Below are positions 8,791 to 17,374 of a DNA stretch of 64,000 nt, one piece after another. The stretch covers positions 62,001 to 126,000 of the forward strand of contig PDSQ01000025.1 of assembly GCA_002747055.1 (NCBI GenBank), read 5' to 3'. Made by a program: the position numbers and the translations under genes. How positions within the stretch are numbered: the stretch's first letter is position 1; every line of letters starts with the position of its first letter. The notes beneath the pieces are model-generated. The model was not told where the DNA came from, did no database searches, and worked only from the letters and a program-made list of their open reading frames with translations. The stretch comes from Gammaproteobacteria bacterium (GTDB lineage Bacteria; Pseudomonadota; Gammaproteobacteria; Pseudomonadales; Oleiphilaceae).

Positions 8791-9581
8791 TGAATCAGCC
8801 AACCAATCCGATCCATAAAACTACCAGGCGCGTTGCGTTAATCACCGGCGCGGCAAAGCGACTGGGGCGAGCCACAGCCCACCACTTGCACACACTGGGT
8901 ATGGATATCGTTGTCCACCACAACAAAAGCATCGAACAGGCCCAGAAGTTTTGCCAGCAACTCAATGCGATACGGCCGGCATCCGCCGTTGCAGTGGGCT
9001 GTCAGCTGAACGACTCGGGTCAGTTTGACCAATTTGCCGATTCGGTAATGAGTTTTAAAGGACAGCTCGACCTACTGGTCAACAATGCGTCCGTTTTCGC
9101 CCCCGCATCGCTTTCGGAACTGACCGAGCGACACTGGCAAACGATGCTGGATATCAACGCCAAAGCACCGTTGTTTCTGGCTAAAGAGTTTGCAAGTTCA
9201 CTGCAACGACAACAAGGCTGCATTATCAATATGCTTGATATTTATGCTGACAGGCCATTGGCTGACCACCCTGCCTACTGCGCCAGCAAAGCGGCACTCG
9301 CCATGATTACCAAAAGCCTGGCCAAAGACCTGGCACCCGATATTCGCGTCAATGGTATAGCGCCGGGGGCAATACTCTGGCCGGAAAAACCGGCTGCCGG
9401 CCAACCCGACCCCAATAACACTTCGGATGATCATCAATGCCACTTATTGGCCAAGACACCGATGCTTCGCGCCGGTAACGAGCAGGACATTGCCCAGGCC
9501 ATCGCCTGGCTGGCGCTTGAGGCGCCCTATGTGACCGGGCAGATCATTGCCATCGACGGGGGCAGAACACTCACGATATAG
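8787..9581 (+). CDS. Pteridine reductase-like short-chain dehydrogenase
   Basis: This 264-residue SDR has the cofactor motif TGAAKRLG near residue 20, with the following arginine/lysine-rich loop that favours NADPH. It also has NNAS and the catalytic YCASK. The position normally holding the catalytic serine reads MLDIYADRPL, an Asp-containing pattern typical of pteridine reductases (PTR1/FolM-like). RVNGIAPGAILWPE is also characteristic of that subgroup. The likely reaction is NADPH reduction of dihydropterins. It is translationally coupled to cca; the same adjacency in relatives is recalled rather than shown here. Two ATGs in tandem open the frame and either could be used. Confidence 0.82.
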   Translation: MMNQPTNPIHKTTRRVALITGAAKRLGRATAHHLHTLGMDIVVHHNKSIEQAQKFCQQLNAIRPASAVAVGCQLNDSGQFDQFADSVMSFKGQLDLLVNNASVFAPASLSELTERHWQTMLDINAKAPLFLAKEFASSLQRQQGCIINMLDIYADRPLADHPAYCASKAALAMITKSLAKDLAPDIRVNGIAPGAILWPEKPAAGQPDPNNTSDDHQCHLLAKTPMLRAGNEQDIAQAIAWLALEAPYVTGQIIAIDGGRTLTI

Positions 9582-9606
9582 TCTGAGATAAAACTGCAAC
9601 TGACCG

Positions 9607-10362
9607 CTATCCGCCCTGCGCCAGAAAAGCGATCAGCACGGCTTTCGCTTCGTTAATCATATACGCCAGATAATTACTGCCACCACGATCCGGATGAAAT
9701 TTCTGGATCAGCTTTCGATGTGCCTCGATCACCTGTTTTTTGGTTGCGCCCTGCTCCAGCCCCAAAATCTGCAACGCATCGTCCACGGATAACGGAGGCG
9801 CAAACCCCTGTGCCGATGAGCCTGTCCCTGCCGCCTGGTCAAAACCAAATTGTTGCCGCCAACTCGGGCCGAACTTACCGGCACAAAAAGCCTCGATCAG
9901 CGGCAAAGAATCGGGCGACTGAGCCAGTGCCAACGCAAACAAATTGTTCATGTCAGCCAGTGACAGCGTATCCAGATCCCGCCCGGCCAGTGGGCCAAGC
10001 AATACCTTACCGGAAATACGCCCGGCATCATGATCCAACTGCAACTGAACCAGGCGAGTTTTGACTGAGGAGCGATTGGCATTGCCTGCTGTCCCTTTTG
10101 CCTGTACTACCAATCTGCTTAGAAACGGTAAATACCGTAACAAGCCAATAGAGCGTCGCAGAAAAGGCAGTAGACCGGCGACTGCGGCAACCAACAAATG
10201 AATTCGCCCGGTGGCAACCAGAAATAACAGAATGGCCAGAAAGGCCGCCATCCCTCCCTTTATCAGCCAGGTTTTTTTTTGTTTCGGCGAGGCCTTTTTC
10301 CATTCGGTGAAATACCAATAGGCAATGACACCAACAATGATTAGAATAATCAGCTTGAACAA
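9607..10362 (-). CDS. Membrane-anchored J-domain protein, TTG start
   Basis: I start this 251-residue protein at TTG 10362 because AAAGGA sits six bases upstream and the next in-frame upstream start would run into the prephenate dehydratase gene. Two hydrophobic segments occupy about residues 2-18 and 35-55, followed by a further hydrophobic stretch. The C-terminal ~55 residues are a J domain (DALQILGLEQGATKKQVIEAHRKL, then the HPD tripeptide at 223-225 in FHPDRGG). The HPD loop should stimulate a DnaK-type ATPase, placing Hsp70 at the membrane. The layout resembles DjlA-like or Tim14-like J proteins, with the J domain at the C-terminus. No client can be named. Confidence 0.8.
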   Translation of the reverse strand: MFKLIILIIVGVIAYWYFTEWKKASPKQKKTWLIKGGMAAFLAILLFLVATGRIHLLVAAVAGLLPFLRRSIGLLRYLPFLSRLVVQAKGTAGNANRSSVKTRLVQLQLDHDAGRISGKVLLGPLAGRDLDTLSLADMNNLFALALAQSPDSLPLIEAFCAGKFGPSWRQQFGFDQAAGTGSSAQGFAPPLSVDDALQILGLEQGATKKQVIEAHRKLIQKFHPDRGGSNYLAYMINEAKAVLIAFLAQGG

Positions 10363-10443
10363 GGGGCTTCCTTTGCATCTGCGCAATAGAGAATTTGTTC
10401 TTATTCTAAAGTGAGACGATATAAATGTGGAGAACTCAATAAC

Positions 10444-11301
10444 ATGATCGCCTACCAGGGACAAAGTGGCGCCTATTCTCACCTGGCCTGTCAACATGTG
10501 TTCCCCGATAAACCAGTCTGTGCTTGCGACTCATTTGTCGATGCCATGACAAAGGTGGAAAAAGGTCGGGCAACACTTGCCATGATTCCAGTAGAAAACT
10601 CCACGGCAGGGCGGGTCGAAGAAATGTACCGGCTGATTCCGAAAATGAGCCTGCATATCGTGGGTGAACATTTCGAGCCGGTCAACCATTGCCTGCTCGC
10701 CCCGCCTGGGGTGTCGCTCGACTCGCTAACCTCTGTCGCCTCTCATCCCCAGGCTCTCGCCCAATGTGCTTCGGGAATAGAAAAACTCGGCCTCAGCACC
10801 AGAGTCGCCTTTGATACCGCCGGTGCCGCACACCAAATAGCCAAACAAAAGCAAGGGCAGGATCAAGGCTACGAAGCTGCCATCGCCTCCAGCCTGGCAG
10901 CCGAACTCTACAATCTGAATATACTGATTGATAACTTTCAAGATAGTTCCGTCAATACAACACGATTCATTATACTCAGCCACGCCCAGAACCTGCCGCC
11001 CCTGCAGGAGGGCGCGGCTTACATCACATCGTTAATCTTCAAGGTCAGAGACATCCCGGCTGCACTCTACAAAACCCTGGGCGGCTTTGCGACAAACAAC
11101 GTCAACCTGGCCAAACTAGAAAGCTATATGCCTGGCGGTTCGTTGAATTCCAGTCAGTTCCATATCGATATTCACGGCCACATAGAACAACCCAACTTGA
11201 AACTGGCATTGGAAGAATTGAATTTTTTTGCCGAAGACGTTCGTGTATTGGGTACTTATCCGGCTCACCCATTTCGACTGACTCAAGCGTTTCGTGATTG
11301 A
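10444..11301 (+). CDS. pheA: Prephenate dehydratase, monofunctional
   Basis: This 285-residue enzyme makes phenylpyruvate from prephenate on the way to phenylalanine. It starts with the family pattern MIAYQGQSGAYSHLA, so the ATG at 10444 is preferred over an in-frame GTG at 10411. IPVENSTAGRV and the catalytic TRF (NTTRFIILS) are present. The C-terminal ACT domain contains KLESYMPGGSL, the phenylalanine-binding ESRP-like motif, so feedback control is likely. There is no chorismate mutase domain, unlike the bifunctional PheA of E. coli or Pseudomonas. It precedes rhdA by 23 bases. Confidence 0.92.
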   Translation: MIAYQGQSGAYSHLACQHVFPDKPVCACDSFVDAMTKVEKGRATLAMIPVENSTAGRVEEMYRLIPKMSLHIVGEHFEPVNHCLLAPPGVSLDSLTSVASHPQALAQCASGIEKLGLSTRVAFDTAGAAHQIAKQKQGQDQGYEAAIASSLAAELYNLNILIDNFQDSSVNTTRFIILSHAQNLPPLQEGAAYITSLIFKVRDIPAALYKTLGGFATNNVNLAKLESYMPGGSLNSSQFHIDIHGHIEQPNLKLALEELNFFAEDVRVLGTYPAHPFRLTQAFRD

Positions 11302-11324
11302 TCACCAATTGGAAATGGTAGACA

Positions 11325-12149
11325 ATGCACTGGCCACTGATTCTCGACCCCGATCGATTAGTTAACCAATTGCACAATGCAGACCTGTTAATTATCGACC
11401 TATGTCACCCCGACAACTACCGGCAGGGCCATGTTCCCGGTGCGGTTCATGTCCACCCCGAAGAAACCCGACCAAACCGGCAACCCGGCTCTGGCCTGTT
11501 ACCGGAGAAAGCGCAGCTTTACCATCTGGTACAAAGATTGGGCATCACCGAAGACAAGCATATCGTGGTATACGATGACGAAGGCGGAGGCTGGGCAGGC
11601 CGGTTTATCTGGCTTTTGGACAGCATTGGCCATCACCGTCATTCCCTACTCGATGGTGGTCTGATTGCTTGGGTAAACGAGGGCTACCCCACCTGCAACG
11701 AGCCAGTGGCGCCCGCAAAAACAGCGCAGGCACCAAAGGCTATCGAGATCAATCCCGATGTATCGGTCACTTGCGAACAACTGATATCACTGTTGCAAGA
11801 AGGTAACATCCAAGTGTGGGATGCTCGTTCATACGCGGAATTCAGCGGCCAGCGTATCTTTGCAGCAAGAGGTGGCAAAATACCGGGTGCCATCCACTTC
11901 GAATGGATCCAAGCGATGGATCCAAATCGAAACTATCGCCTGAAACCCCTGGACACACTGAAAAAAACACTCGCCACTATCGGCCTGACTGAAGCCAGAC
12001 CAATCGTAACCCATTGCCAGACACACCATAGATCCGGCCTTACTTATGTCATCGGTAAAGCCTTGGGATTTGACATTAAAGCCTATGCCGGTTCATGGTC
12101 TGAATGGGGCAACCGTTCAGATACCCCAGTCGAAGTCGAAACCGGCTAA
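11325..12149 (+). CDS. rhdA: Two-domain thiosulfate sulfurtransferase RhdA
   Basis: This 274-residue protein has two rhodanese domains. The N-terminal one is inactive (YDDEGGGWAGR where the cysteine loop would be). The C-terminal one has the active loop CQTHHRSG with Cys231. That loop matches Azotobacter vinelandii RhdA, which carries its catalytic cysteine at nearly the same position. It transfers sulfane sulfur from thiosulfate to an acceptor such as cyanide or a thiol. In Pseudomonas rhdA sits directly before psd; here a lone AAA ATPase separates them. Confidence 0.9.
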   Translation: MHWPLILDPDRLVNQLHNADLLIIDLCHPDNYRQGHVPGAVHVHPEETRPNRQPGSGLLPEKAQLYHLVQRLGITEDKHIVVYDDEGGGWAGRFIWLLDSIGHHRHSLLDGGLIAWVNEGYPTCNEPVAPAKTAQAPKAIEINPDVSVTCEQLISLLQEGNIQVWDARSYAEFSGQRIFAARGGKIPGAIHFEWIQAMDPNRNYRLKPLDTLKKTLATIGLTEARPIVTHCQTHHRSGLTYVIGKALGFDIKAYAGSWSEWGNRSDTPVEVETG

Positions 12150-12216
12150 AGCGGTCTACCGAGGCGCACCACCGGAATATATCTGCGTATTGGCTTTCCG
12201 GCTAAAAAACCCGCTT

Positions 12217-13320
12217 TTATTCACGCCGTTGTTCCAAATAGCGCCTCAAACCGGGTTTCTCGATATTGTACCCATTCTTTCGAGTCTGGCTGATCAAGCC
12301 GGCTTCCGATAGACGTTTGATAGCTCTCTGGACATTGGAAGCGACTCCTTTAACTGCTGTTTCCAGGTCGACCCTGGCCAATAACTCTTTTGAGAATGGG
12401 TTTGCACCCCGGCACAGTGCCAGAAACACGAGCTTGTCGATTGGCTTCAATCGTTTGGCTATGCCGGCAAAATCTTCGCTGGCTTCGATAAGCTGAGTCA
12501 CGTATTGCAACGCTTCTTCGACTGTAGCCTTGAACGTGATTAACTGAGCGACCAGCTTCATCATCCAGTACGGTGACTGATCCAGATCCATAAATGCCGA
12601 GCGTAATGGCTGGATGGCAATGACTATCTGGTGATCTTTGGCCAGCTTACCTCTCAGATACTCGATGAATTGATCATCGAGATCGGGGAAATCATGCTGT
12701 TCAACAAAATGATAGAAAGGCGACTTCGACTCATTCAACAAAAGATCCAAATAATGTCGGGAAGAGCCGGTAAAAATGCTTTTTACCTTACCCTGCCGTT
12801 TGTCCAGCATGGTTCGGAGCGTATGAACAAGTGGGTCAAACTGGCTGGATGTGGTAAGGTGCTGAACCTCATCGATCAAAAGCAGAATGGTTTTCTTACC
12901 GACCTTTTTCTCCAGCATACTCAACAACTGATCGAGATAGGCCAGCTCTTTGTTGGTTGGTTTGCCCGGATTATCGGCAAACTCCACTTCCATTTTCCCC
13001 AGCAGCTCGTTGCTCACTGTGGTTTTTTTGATTTTAGCCTTCAACAACCGGCTGAATGTCGCTTTTTTATCGAGCGCGGCAATGGCATCTTCCAGGGCGG
13101 CGATCAGCCCCTCATGAGGAGCATTGATGTTTTGCCATAGGCTTGCATAGACCGGTATGTAGTCTTTCTTCTGTGCCAGCGGCGCAAGATCCTGAAGAAT
13201 AAACAGCGTTTTGCCTTTCCGCCGGGGAGCGATGATTGCCAGACTCGAAGAAATACCAAGAGCCAACAGACCGAGATACTGCTCTGCCAAATCCGCTCGC
13301 GGATAGTGCCAACTCTCCAT
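12217..13320 (-). CDS. Lone AAA-type ATPase with C-terminal winged-helix segment
   Basis: This 367-residue protein carries a P-loop ending GKT (APRRKGKT, residues 31-38, with Ala for the first Gly) and Walker B ILLLIDEVQHL with D150-E151. A sensor-like stretch IFTGSSRHYL follows. The last ~65 residues (AVKGVASNVQRAIKRLSEAGLI) look like a winged helix. The fold is that of small Orc1/STAND-like ATPases often found alone or beside mobile elements. It starts at ATG 13320 with AGAGG eight bases upstream. It interrupts the rhdA-psd neighbourhood on the opposite strand and has no partner gene. Substrate and role are unknown. Confidence 0.75.
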   Translation of the reverse strand: MESWHYPRADLAEQYLGLLALGISSSLAIIAPRRKGKTLFILQDLAPLAQKKDYIPVYASLWQNINAPHEGLIAALEDAIAALDKKATFSRLLKAKIKKTTVSNELLGKMEVEFADNPGKPTNKELAYLDQLLSMLEKKVGKKTILLLIDEVQHLTTSSQFDPLVHTLRTMLDKRQGKVKSIFTGSSRHYLDLLLNESKSPFYHFVEQHDFPDLDDQFIEYLRGKLAKDHQIVIAIQPLRSAFMDLDQSPYWMMKLVAQLITFKATVEEALQYVTQLIEASEDFAGIAKRLKPIDKLVFLALCRGANPFSKELLARVDLETAVKGVASNVQRAIKRLSEAGLISQTRKNGYNIEKPGLRRYLEQRRE

Positions 13321-13376
13321 AAAAAGAACCTCTATATCTGTTGCGTGGCTTGATCTGTTTCGTAGTTTACGCCAAG

Positions 13377-13426
13377 TTATGCGAAACTTGCATAATTACG
13401 CACAATTAAGGTAACTAAGCGTAATT
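13377..13426. promoter_or_regulatory. Inverted-repeat cluster upstream of the AAA ATPase
   Basis: Two perfect inverted repeats lie 57-106 bases upstream of the ATPase start. TTATGC-N7-GCATAA occupies 13377-13395, and AATTACGC (13394-13401) with GCGTAATT (13419-13426) are separated by 17 bases. The second pair extends outward with CTTG/CAAG on both sides. This looks like a dimer-binding operator array. Because the ATPase has its own winged helix, self-regulation is possible but unproven. Confidence 0.4.
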
Positions 13427-13720
13427 CAAGTGCTGTCTGCCCGGGCCGTTTTGCCTCAGGTCTAGCTGTCAGGTATTCCGGCAAATTCAAACGGCAAGGA
13501 TTGTTTAAGTGATTGTTATATGCAACCATACACCGATTATTATGCAATAGAGGGTGCTTCTCTCCAGGCTCATTCACGCCTTAGTCGTTCCTGCTGTCCA
13601 ATTTTGGTTCCAGCTTTGTTCAGGGCATTCCTCGCAGATTAGTCCTTGCCATTTACCGGTAATCTATCGTCTAATCACAGCTCGGTTTTCGACGGTAATT
13701 CCACGGATACGAGCGATGAA
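13427..13720. other. Gap between the ATPase operator region and psd
   Basis: About 290 bases without a convincing gene. The psd reading frame is open back to 13646, but the residues before 13721 do not resemble phosphatidylserine decarboxylases. The promoters for psd (plus) and possibly the ATPase (minus) should lie here; no strong -35/-10 pair stands out. Confidence 0.5.
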
Positions 13721-14572
13721 ATGAATTTTGACAACCTTTTTATACTGAGCCAGCACCTCGCGCCACAACACGCGATATCCAGAGCCGTCGGGCTGGCTGC
13801 CAAATCGCAAATACCGGCACTGAAAAACGCCTGTATTAACTGGTTTATTCAGCAATATGGTGTGAATATGGCTGAGGCGGTACATGACAACGCCGAAGAC
13901 TATCGCTGTTTCAATGACTTTTTTACCCGCGAACTGAAACCCGGGGCACGTCAAATCGACCCCTCACCGGCAAGTCTGGTCGCCCCGGTTGATGGCACAT
14001 TCAGTCAAATTGGCAACATCGAGCAGGGCAAAATTTTTCAGGCCAAAGGGCACCGTTTCTCTCTGGTTGATTTATTAGGCGGAGCCCACGCCACCGCCGC
14101 CCCTTTCCAGGATGGCAAATTCACCACCATTTACTTATCCCCGAAAGACTACCATCGAATTCATATGCCTGTTACTGGCACGCTGACGGAAATGATTTAT
14201 GTGCCCGGCGACCTGTTTTCGGTCAACCCGATCACGACCGAAAAGGTATCGAATCTATTCGCCCGAAATGAGCGGGTGGTAACCCTGTTTGATACCGATA
14301 TCGGGCCAATGGCCATAGTATTGGTGGGCGCGATGATAGTCGCCAGTATCGCAACCGTCTGGGCCGGCCCGATCGCTCCTGGCAATCAGATTTATCACCG
14401 GCAATATCACACAGAACAGGCCATTACCCTGAATAAAGGCGACGAAATGGGCCGCTTTCTTTTAGGCTCCACTGTAGTCATAATATTTGGCAAAAACCGT
14501 ATAAGCTGGCAAGCAGGCATTCAGCCAGATCAAAGTGTTAGATTGGGAGAAAAAATAGGAGTGCGGATATAA
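13721..14572 (+). CDS. psd: Phosphatidylserine decarboxylase proenzyme
   Basis: This 283-residue inner-membrane enzyme makes phosphatidylethanolamine from phosphatidylserine. The start at ATG 13721 gives the family-like N-terminus MNFDNLFILSQHLAPQH; the longer upstream frame would add 25 unrelated residues. YHRIHMP, with the catalytic histidine, is present. The self-cleavage motif LLGST has Ser250, which becomes the pyruvoyl group after cleavage into beta and alpha chains. The length is normal. The neighbours rhdA and the epm/fimX region follow the Pseudomonas arrangement apart from the intervening ATPase. Confidence 0.93.
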   Translation: MNFDNLFILSQHLAPQHAISRAVGLAAKSQIPALKNACINWFIQQYGVNMAEAVHDNAEDYRCFNDFFTRELKPGARQIDPSPASLVAPVDGTFSQIGNIEQGKIFQAKGHRFSLVDLLGGAHATAAPFQDGKFTTIYLSPKDYHRIHMPVTGTLTEMIYVPGDLFSVNPITTEKVSNLFARNERVVTLFDTDIGPMAIVLVGAMIVASIATVWAGPIAPGNQIYHRQYHTEQAITLNKGDEMGRFLLGSTVVIIFGKNRISWQAGIQPDQSVRLGEKIGVRI

Positions 14573-14617
14573 GCGGAATTAAAGATCGAAAAACGGGCAA
14601 CTGACAGCAGCCGGCGC

Positions 14618-15595
14618 TCAAGCCCGCTCTTCAGGAAATGCCAACACTTCATCGATAGAGGCAACACCGGTCACCAACATCAACAGTCGGTCGACACCAA
14701 CGGCGACACCGGCGCAGTCTGGCAAACCGTTGCTCAGTGCCGCACACAACCGCCGATCCGGGGGTACCGGAGACAAGCCATGACTGACGCGGCACTGATT
14801 GTCCCGGTCAAAGCGGGCAATCTGCTCATCGGCATCGGTCAATTCAAAATACCCGTTAGCCAGTTCAATGCCATCCACATAAAGTTCGAAACGACGTGCG
14901 ACCGAGAGACCATCGATCACCGACACTTTAGCCAGAGCCGCTTGCGAGGCCGGGTAGTGATAAACCAGTACGGCCTTGCCAACCAGTCGAGGCTCGATGG
15001 CATGGCTCATAATCAGTTCCAGACAAGTATCCCTGCCCAAAGAGACCACATCGGTCATCCCGGTTAACGATGCGGCCAGACTCGCAATATTGGATGTCGC
15101 CGCCGATATCGGGTCAATTCCCGCATAGATGTTGAACAGCGTCTGATAAGAATAACGCTCTATTGTCAGTTTGCGATCAGACAGCCTGGCCAACATCTCG
15201 CTAACCAGCTCGCCGACTTCAGTCATTAATTGAAACTCATCAAAACCAGGACGATACCACTCCAGCATGGTAAATTCTGAATTGTGCTTTTTGCCACGCT
15301 CGCCATGCCTGAACGCCTTGCCTATCTGAAAAATGGGCCCACTTCCGGCCGCCAGTAGGCGTTTCATAGCAAATTCAGGTGAGGTTTGCAGATACCTCGA
15401 GCCGGCGTGTGCCGACTCGACCTGAATACTATGCAAGTGAGGATCTGTCGCCGAGGACGCACAAAGCAATGGCGTTTCTACCTCCATCACATTTCTTGTG
15501 CGAAAAAAAGAGCGAATTTGCGCCAACAAATCCGCTCTTTTGCGCAGTACGTCCAACGCACAGGCGGGACGCCAATCTGTTACACCGGACACCAC
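14618..15595 (-). CDS. epmA: Elongation factor P--(R)-beta-lysine ligase EpmA
   Basis: This 325-residue protein is a shortened class II lysyl-tRNA synthetase without the anticodon-binding domain, also called PoxA/GenX. It activates (R)-beta-lysine with ATP and attaches it to EF-P Lys34. The N-terminus RKRADLLAQIRSFFRTRNVMEVETPLL matches the family. The aaRS motifs FRHGERGKKHNSEFTMLEWY and the C-terminal GVAVGVDRLLMLV are intact. It begins with one of two tandem GTG codons, with GGAG upstream. It lies immediately after efp on the same strand, and epmB is divergent beyond efp, so the full modification set is clustered. Confidence 0.94.
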   Translation of the reverse strand: MVSGVTDWRPACALDVLRKRADLLAQIRSFFRTRNVMEVETPLLCASSATDPHLHSIQVESAHAGSRYLQTSPEFAMKRLLAAGSGPIFQIGKAFRHGERGKKHNSEFTMLEWYRPGFDEFQLMTEVGELVSEMLARLSDRKLTIERYSYQTLFNIYAGIDPISAATSNIASLAASLTGMTDVVSLGRDTCLELIMSHAIEPRLVGKAVLVYHYPASQAALAKVSVIDGLSVARRFELYVDGIELANGYFELTDADEQIARFDRDNQCRVSHGLSPVPPDRRLCAALSNGLPDCAGVAVGVDRLLMLVTGVASIDEVLAFPEERA

Positions 15596-15627
15596 TGACG
15601 ATACGCTCCTTACCGTCTCAGCCTGTC

Positions 15628-16200
15628 TTAGCTTTTCACCCGGCTGACATATTCCCCAGAGCGAGTATCTATTTTCAGTACTTCACCGATATTGATAAAC
15701 AACGGCACATTGACCACCGCACCGGTCGAAAGCGTGGCTGGTTTGGAACCACCTTGAGCGGTATCGCCTTTGACACCAGGGTCTGTTTCAATCACTTCAA
15801 GCTCGACAAAGTTGGCCGGCGTCACCGACAGTGGTGCGCCGTTAAACAAGGTGACTGAATAGACGTCCTGCTCCTTCAGCCACATTTTACAGTCACCCAC
15901 CGCTTTGTCATCGGCGGCATACTGTTCGAAGGAGCCGTCGGTCAGCATAAAGTGCCAAAATTCACCATCGGTATACACATATTCCATATCCAGCTCGATC
16001 ACATCCGCGCCTTCCAGTGATTCACCGGACTTGAAGGTGCGCTCCCAGATTCGGCCGGTATTGAGGTTTTTCAACTTGACGCGATTGAACGCCTGCCCCT
16101 TGCCAGGCTTGACATACTCGTTTTCGACAATGGAGCAAGGTTCACCATCGAGCATAACTTTAAGACCTGATTTAAATTCGTTGGTAGAATAACTGGCCAT
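15628..16200 (-). CDS. efp: Translation elongation factor P
   Basis: This 190-residue three-domain factor relieves ribosome stalling at polyproline stretches. Lys34 lies in the conserved loop KPGKGQAF, the site of beta-lysylation by EpmA with substrate made by EpmB. The length and the C-terminal OB domains ([27 protein letters not shown] region) are standard. It is divergent from epmB with a 66-base gap that must hold both promoters, and lies 32 bases upstream of epmA. Confidence 0.97.
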   Translation of the reverse strand: MASYSTNEFKSGLKVMLDGEPCSIVENEYVKPGKGQAFNRVKLKNLNTGRIWERTFKSGESLEGADVIELDMEYVYTDGEFWHFMLTDGSFEQYAADDKAVGDCKMWLKEQDVYSVTLFNGAPLSVTPANFVELEVIETDPGVKGDTAQGGSKPATLSTGAVVNVPLFINIGEVLKIDTRSGEYVSRVKS

Positions 16201-16266
16201 GATTCCTCACAGAAAATAAAGATTGATTGACGCACTTAAATTGCAACACCTAAAGGATAACCGGCA

Positions 16267-17283
16267 ATGATACCGCGAAGTCATAGTTCGATTGAAGAGT
16301 CACGATGGAAGAAAATTCTCGCCGACTCGCTGAACACGCCTGAAAAACTGGCTGATTACCTGGCATTGCCTGCCGAGATGCGTTTATCACTGGATGCTAT
16401 CATCGACAAACTGACCGATTTCCCGCTGCGCGTACCCAAGCCCTATGCAGACCGGATGGCAAAAGGCGATATTAACGACCCGCTGCTTCGCCAGGTACTT
16501 CCCGATGCCCGGGAGCTATCCTCATCGACAGTTTACGTAACTGATCCACTCGATGAACAAGGGGCAAACGTGATACCTGGGCTACTGCATAAATACAAAA
16601 GTCGCGCCTTGTTGATTTTAAATGGTTCCTGTCCTGTTCACTGCCGTTATTGTTTTCGTCGTCACTTTCCGTATCAGGACAACCGCAACGCCACCCGTGA
16701 CTGGAGCCGTGCGATTCGCTACCTGGCATCAGACGATGCCATTAACGAAGTCATCCTCAGTGGCGGCGACCCACTCACCTGCCCCGACAATTACCTACGC
16801 TCACTCACCGATCAACTGACCACCCTGCCCAACATAAAGCGTATTCGAATACATACACGATTTCCGGTCGTGATACCCGCGAGAGTAAACCAGGCGTTGC
16901 TTGATTGGCTTTCGGACATGCCGACAAAAAAAGTGATGGTGTTGCACATCAATCACCCCAACGAACTGGACAGTAACCTGGCAAACGCGCTCTGGCGACT
17001 ACGACAAACCGATACTCTGTTGTTGAACCAGGCGGTGCTATTGAAAGGGATCAACGATACAGAGGCAATTCAAACCGATCTCTGCGAAAAACTTTTCGAA
17101 GCCGGCGTGCTGCCGTATTATCTGCACCTTCCAGACAAAGTGACAGGCGCCGAACATTTCGACCTGGAAACCTTCACCGCACAAACCATCGTTCACAAGC
17201 TAAGAGCGAATCTGCCCGGTTTTCTGGTACCCAGGCTGGTTTGTGAAATACCGGGGCAACCCTCAAAAACAATTCTTTGCTGA
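16267..17283 (+). CDS. epmB: EF-P beta-lysylation protein EpmB, radical SAM lysine 2,3-aminomutase
   Basis: This 338-residue protein converts (S)-alpha-lysine to (R)-beta-lysine for EF-P modification. The radical SAM cluster motif CxxxCxxC is C122-C126-C129 in CPVHCRYCFRRHFPY. The PLP- and lysine-binding region of aminomutases (NEVILSGGDPL) follows. It is shorter than catabolic KamA enzymes, as is usual for EpmB. It is divergent from efp-epmA. The next gene begins about 90 bases downstream. Confidence 0.95.
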   Translation: MIPRSHSSIEESRWKKILADSLNTPEKLADYLALPAEMRLSLDAIIDKLTDFPLRVPKPYADRMAKGDINDPLLRQVLPDARELSSSTVYVTDPLDEQGANVIPGLLHKYKSRALLILNGSCPVHCRYCFRRHFPYQDNRNATRDWSRAIRYLASDDAINEVILSGGDPLTCPDNYLRSLTDQLTTLPNIKRIRIHTRFPVVIPARVNQALLDWLSDMPTKKVMVLHINHPNELDSNLANALWRLRQTDTLLLNQAVLLKGINDTEAIQTDLCEKLFEAGVLPYYLHLPDKVTGAEHFDLETFTAQTIVHKLRANLPGFLVPRLVCEIPGQPSKTILC

Positions 17284-17374
17284 CTAATACTATTTATTTG
17301 CTATGATTGGTGTACAGGATTGAATTTTGAAATCAGCGACATAAATTGACGTAACCAATAATGGTGTACTCTGA

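Noticed and set aside
13646..13720. N-terminal extension of psd
   Set aside because: The residues do not match phosphatidylserine decarboxylases; the ATG at 13721 does.
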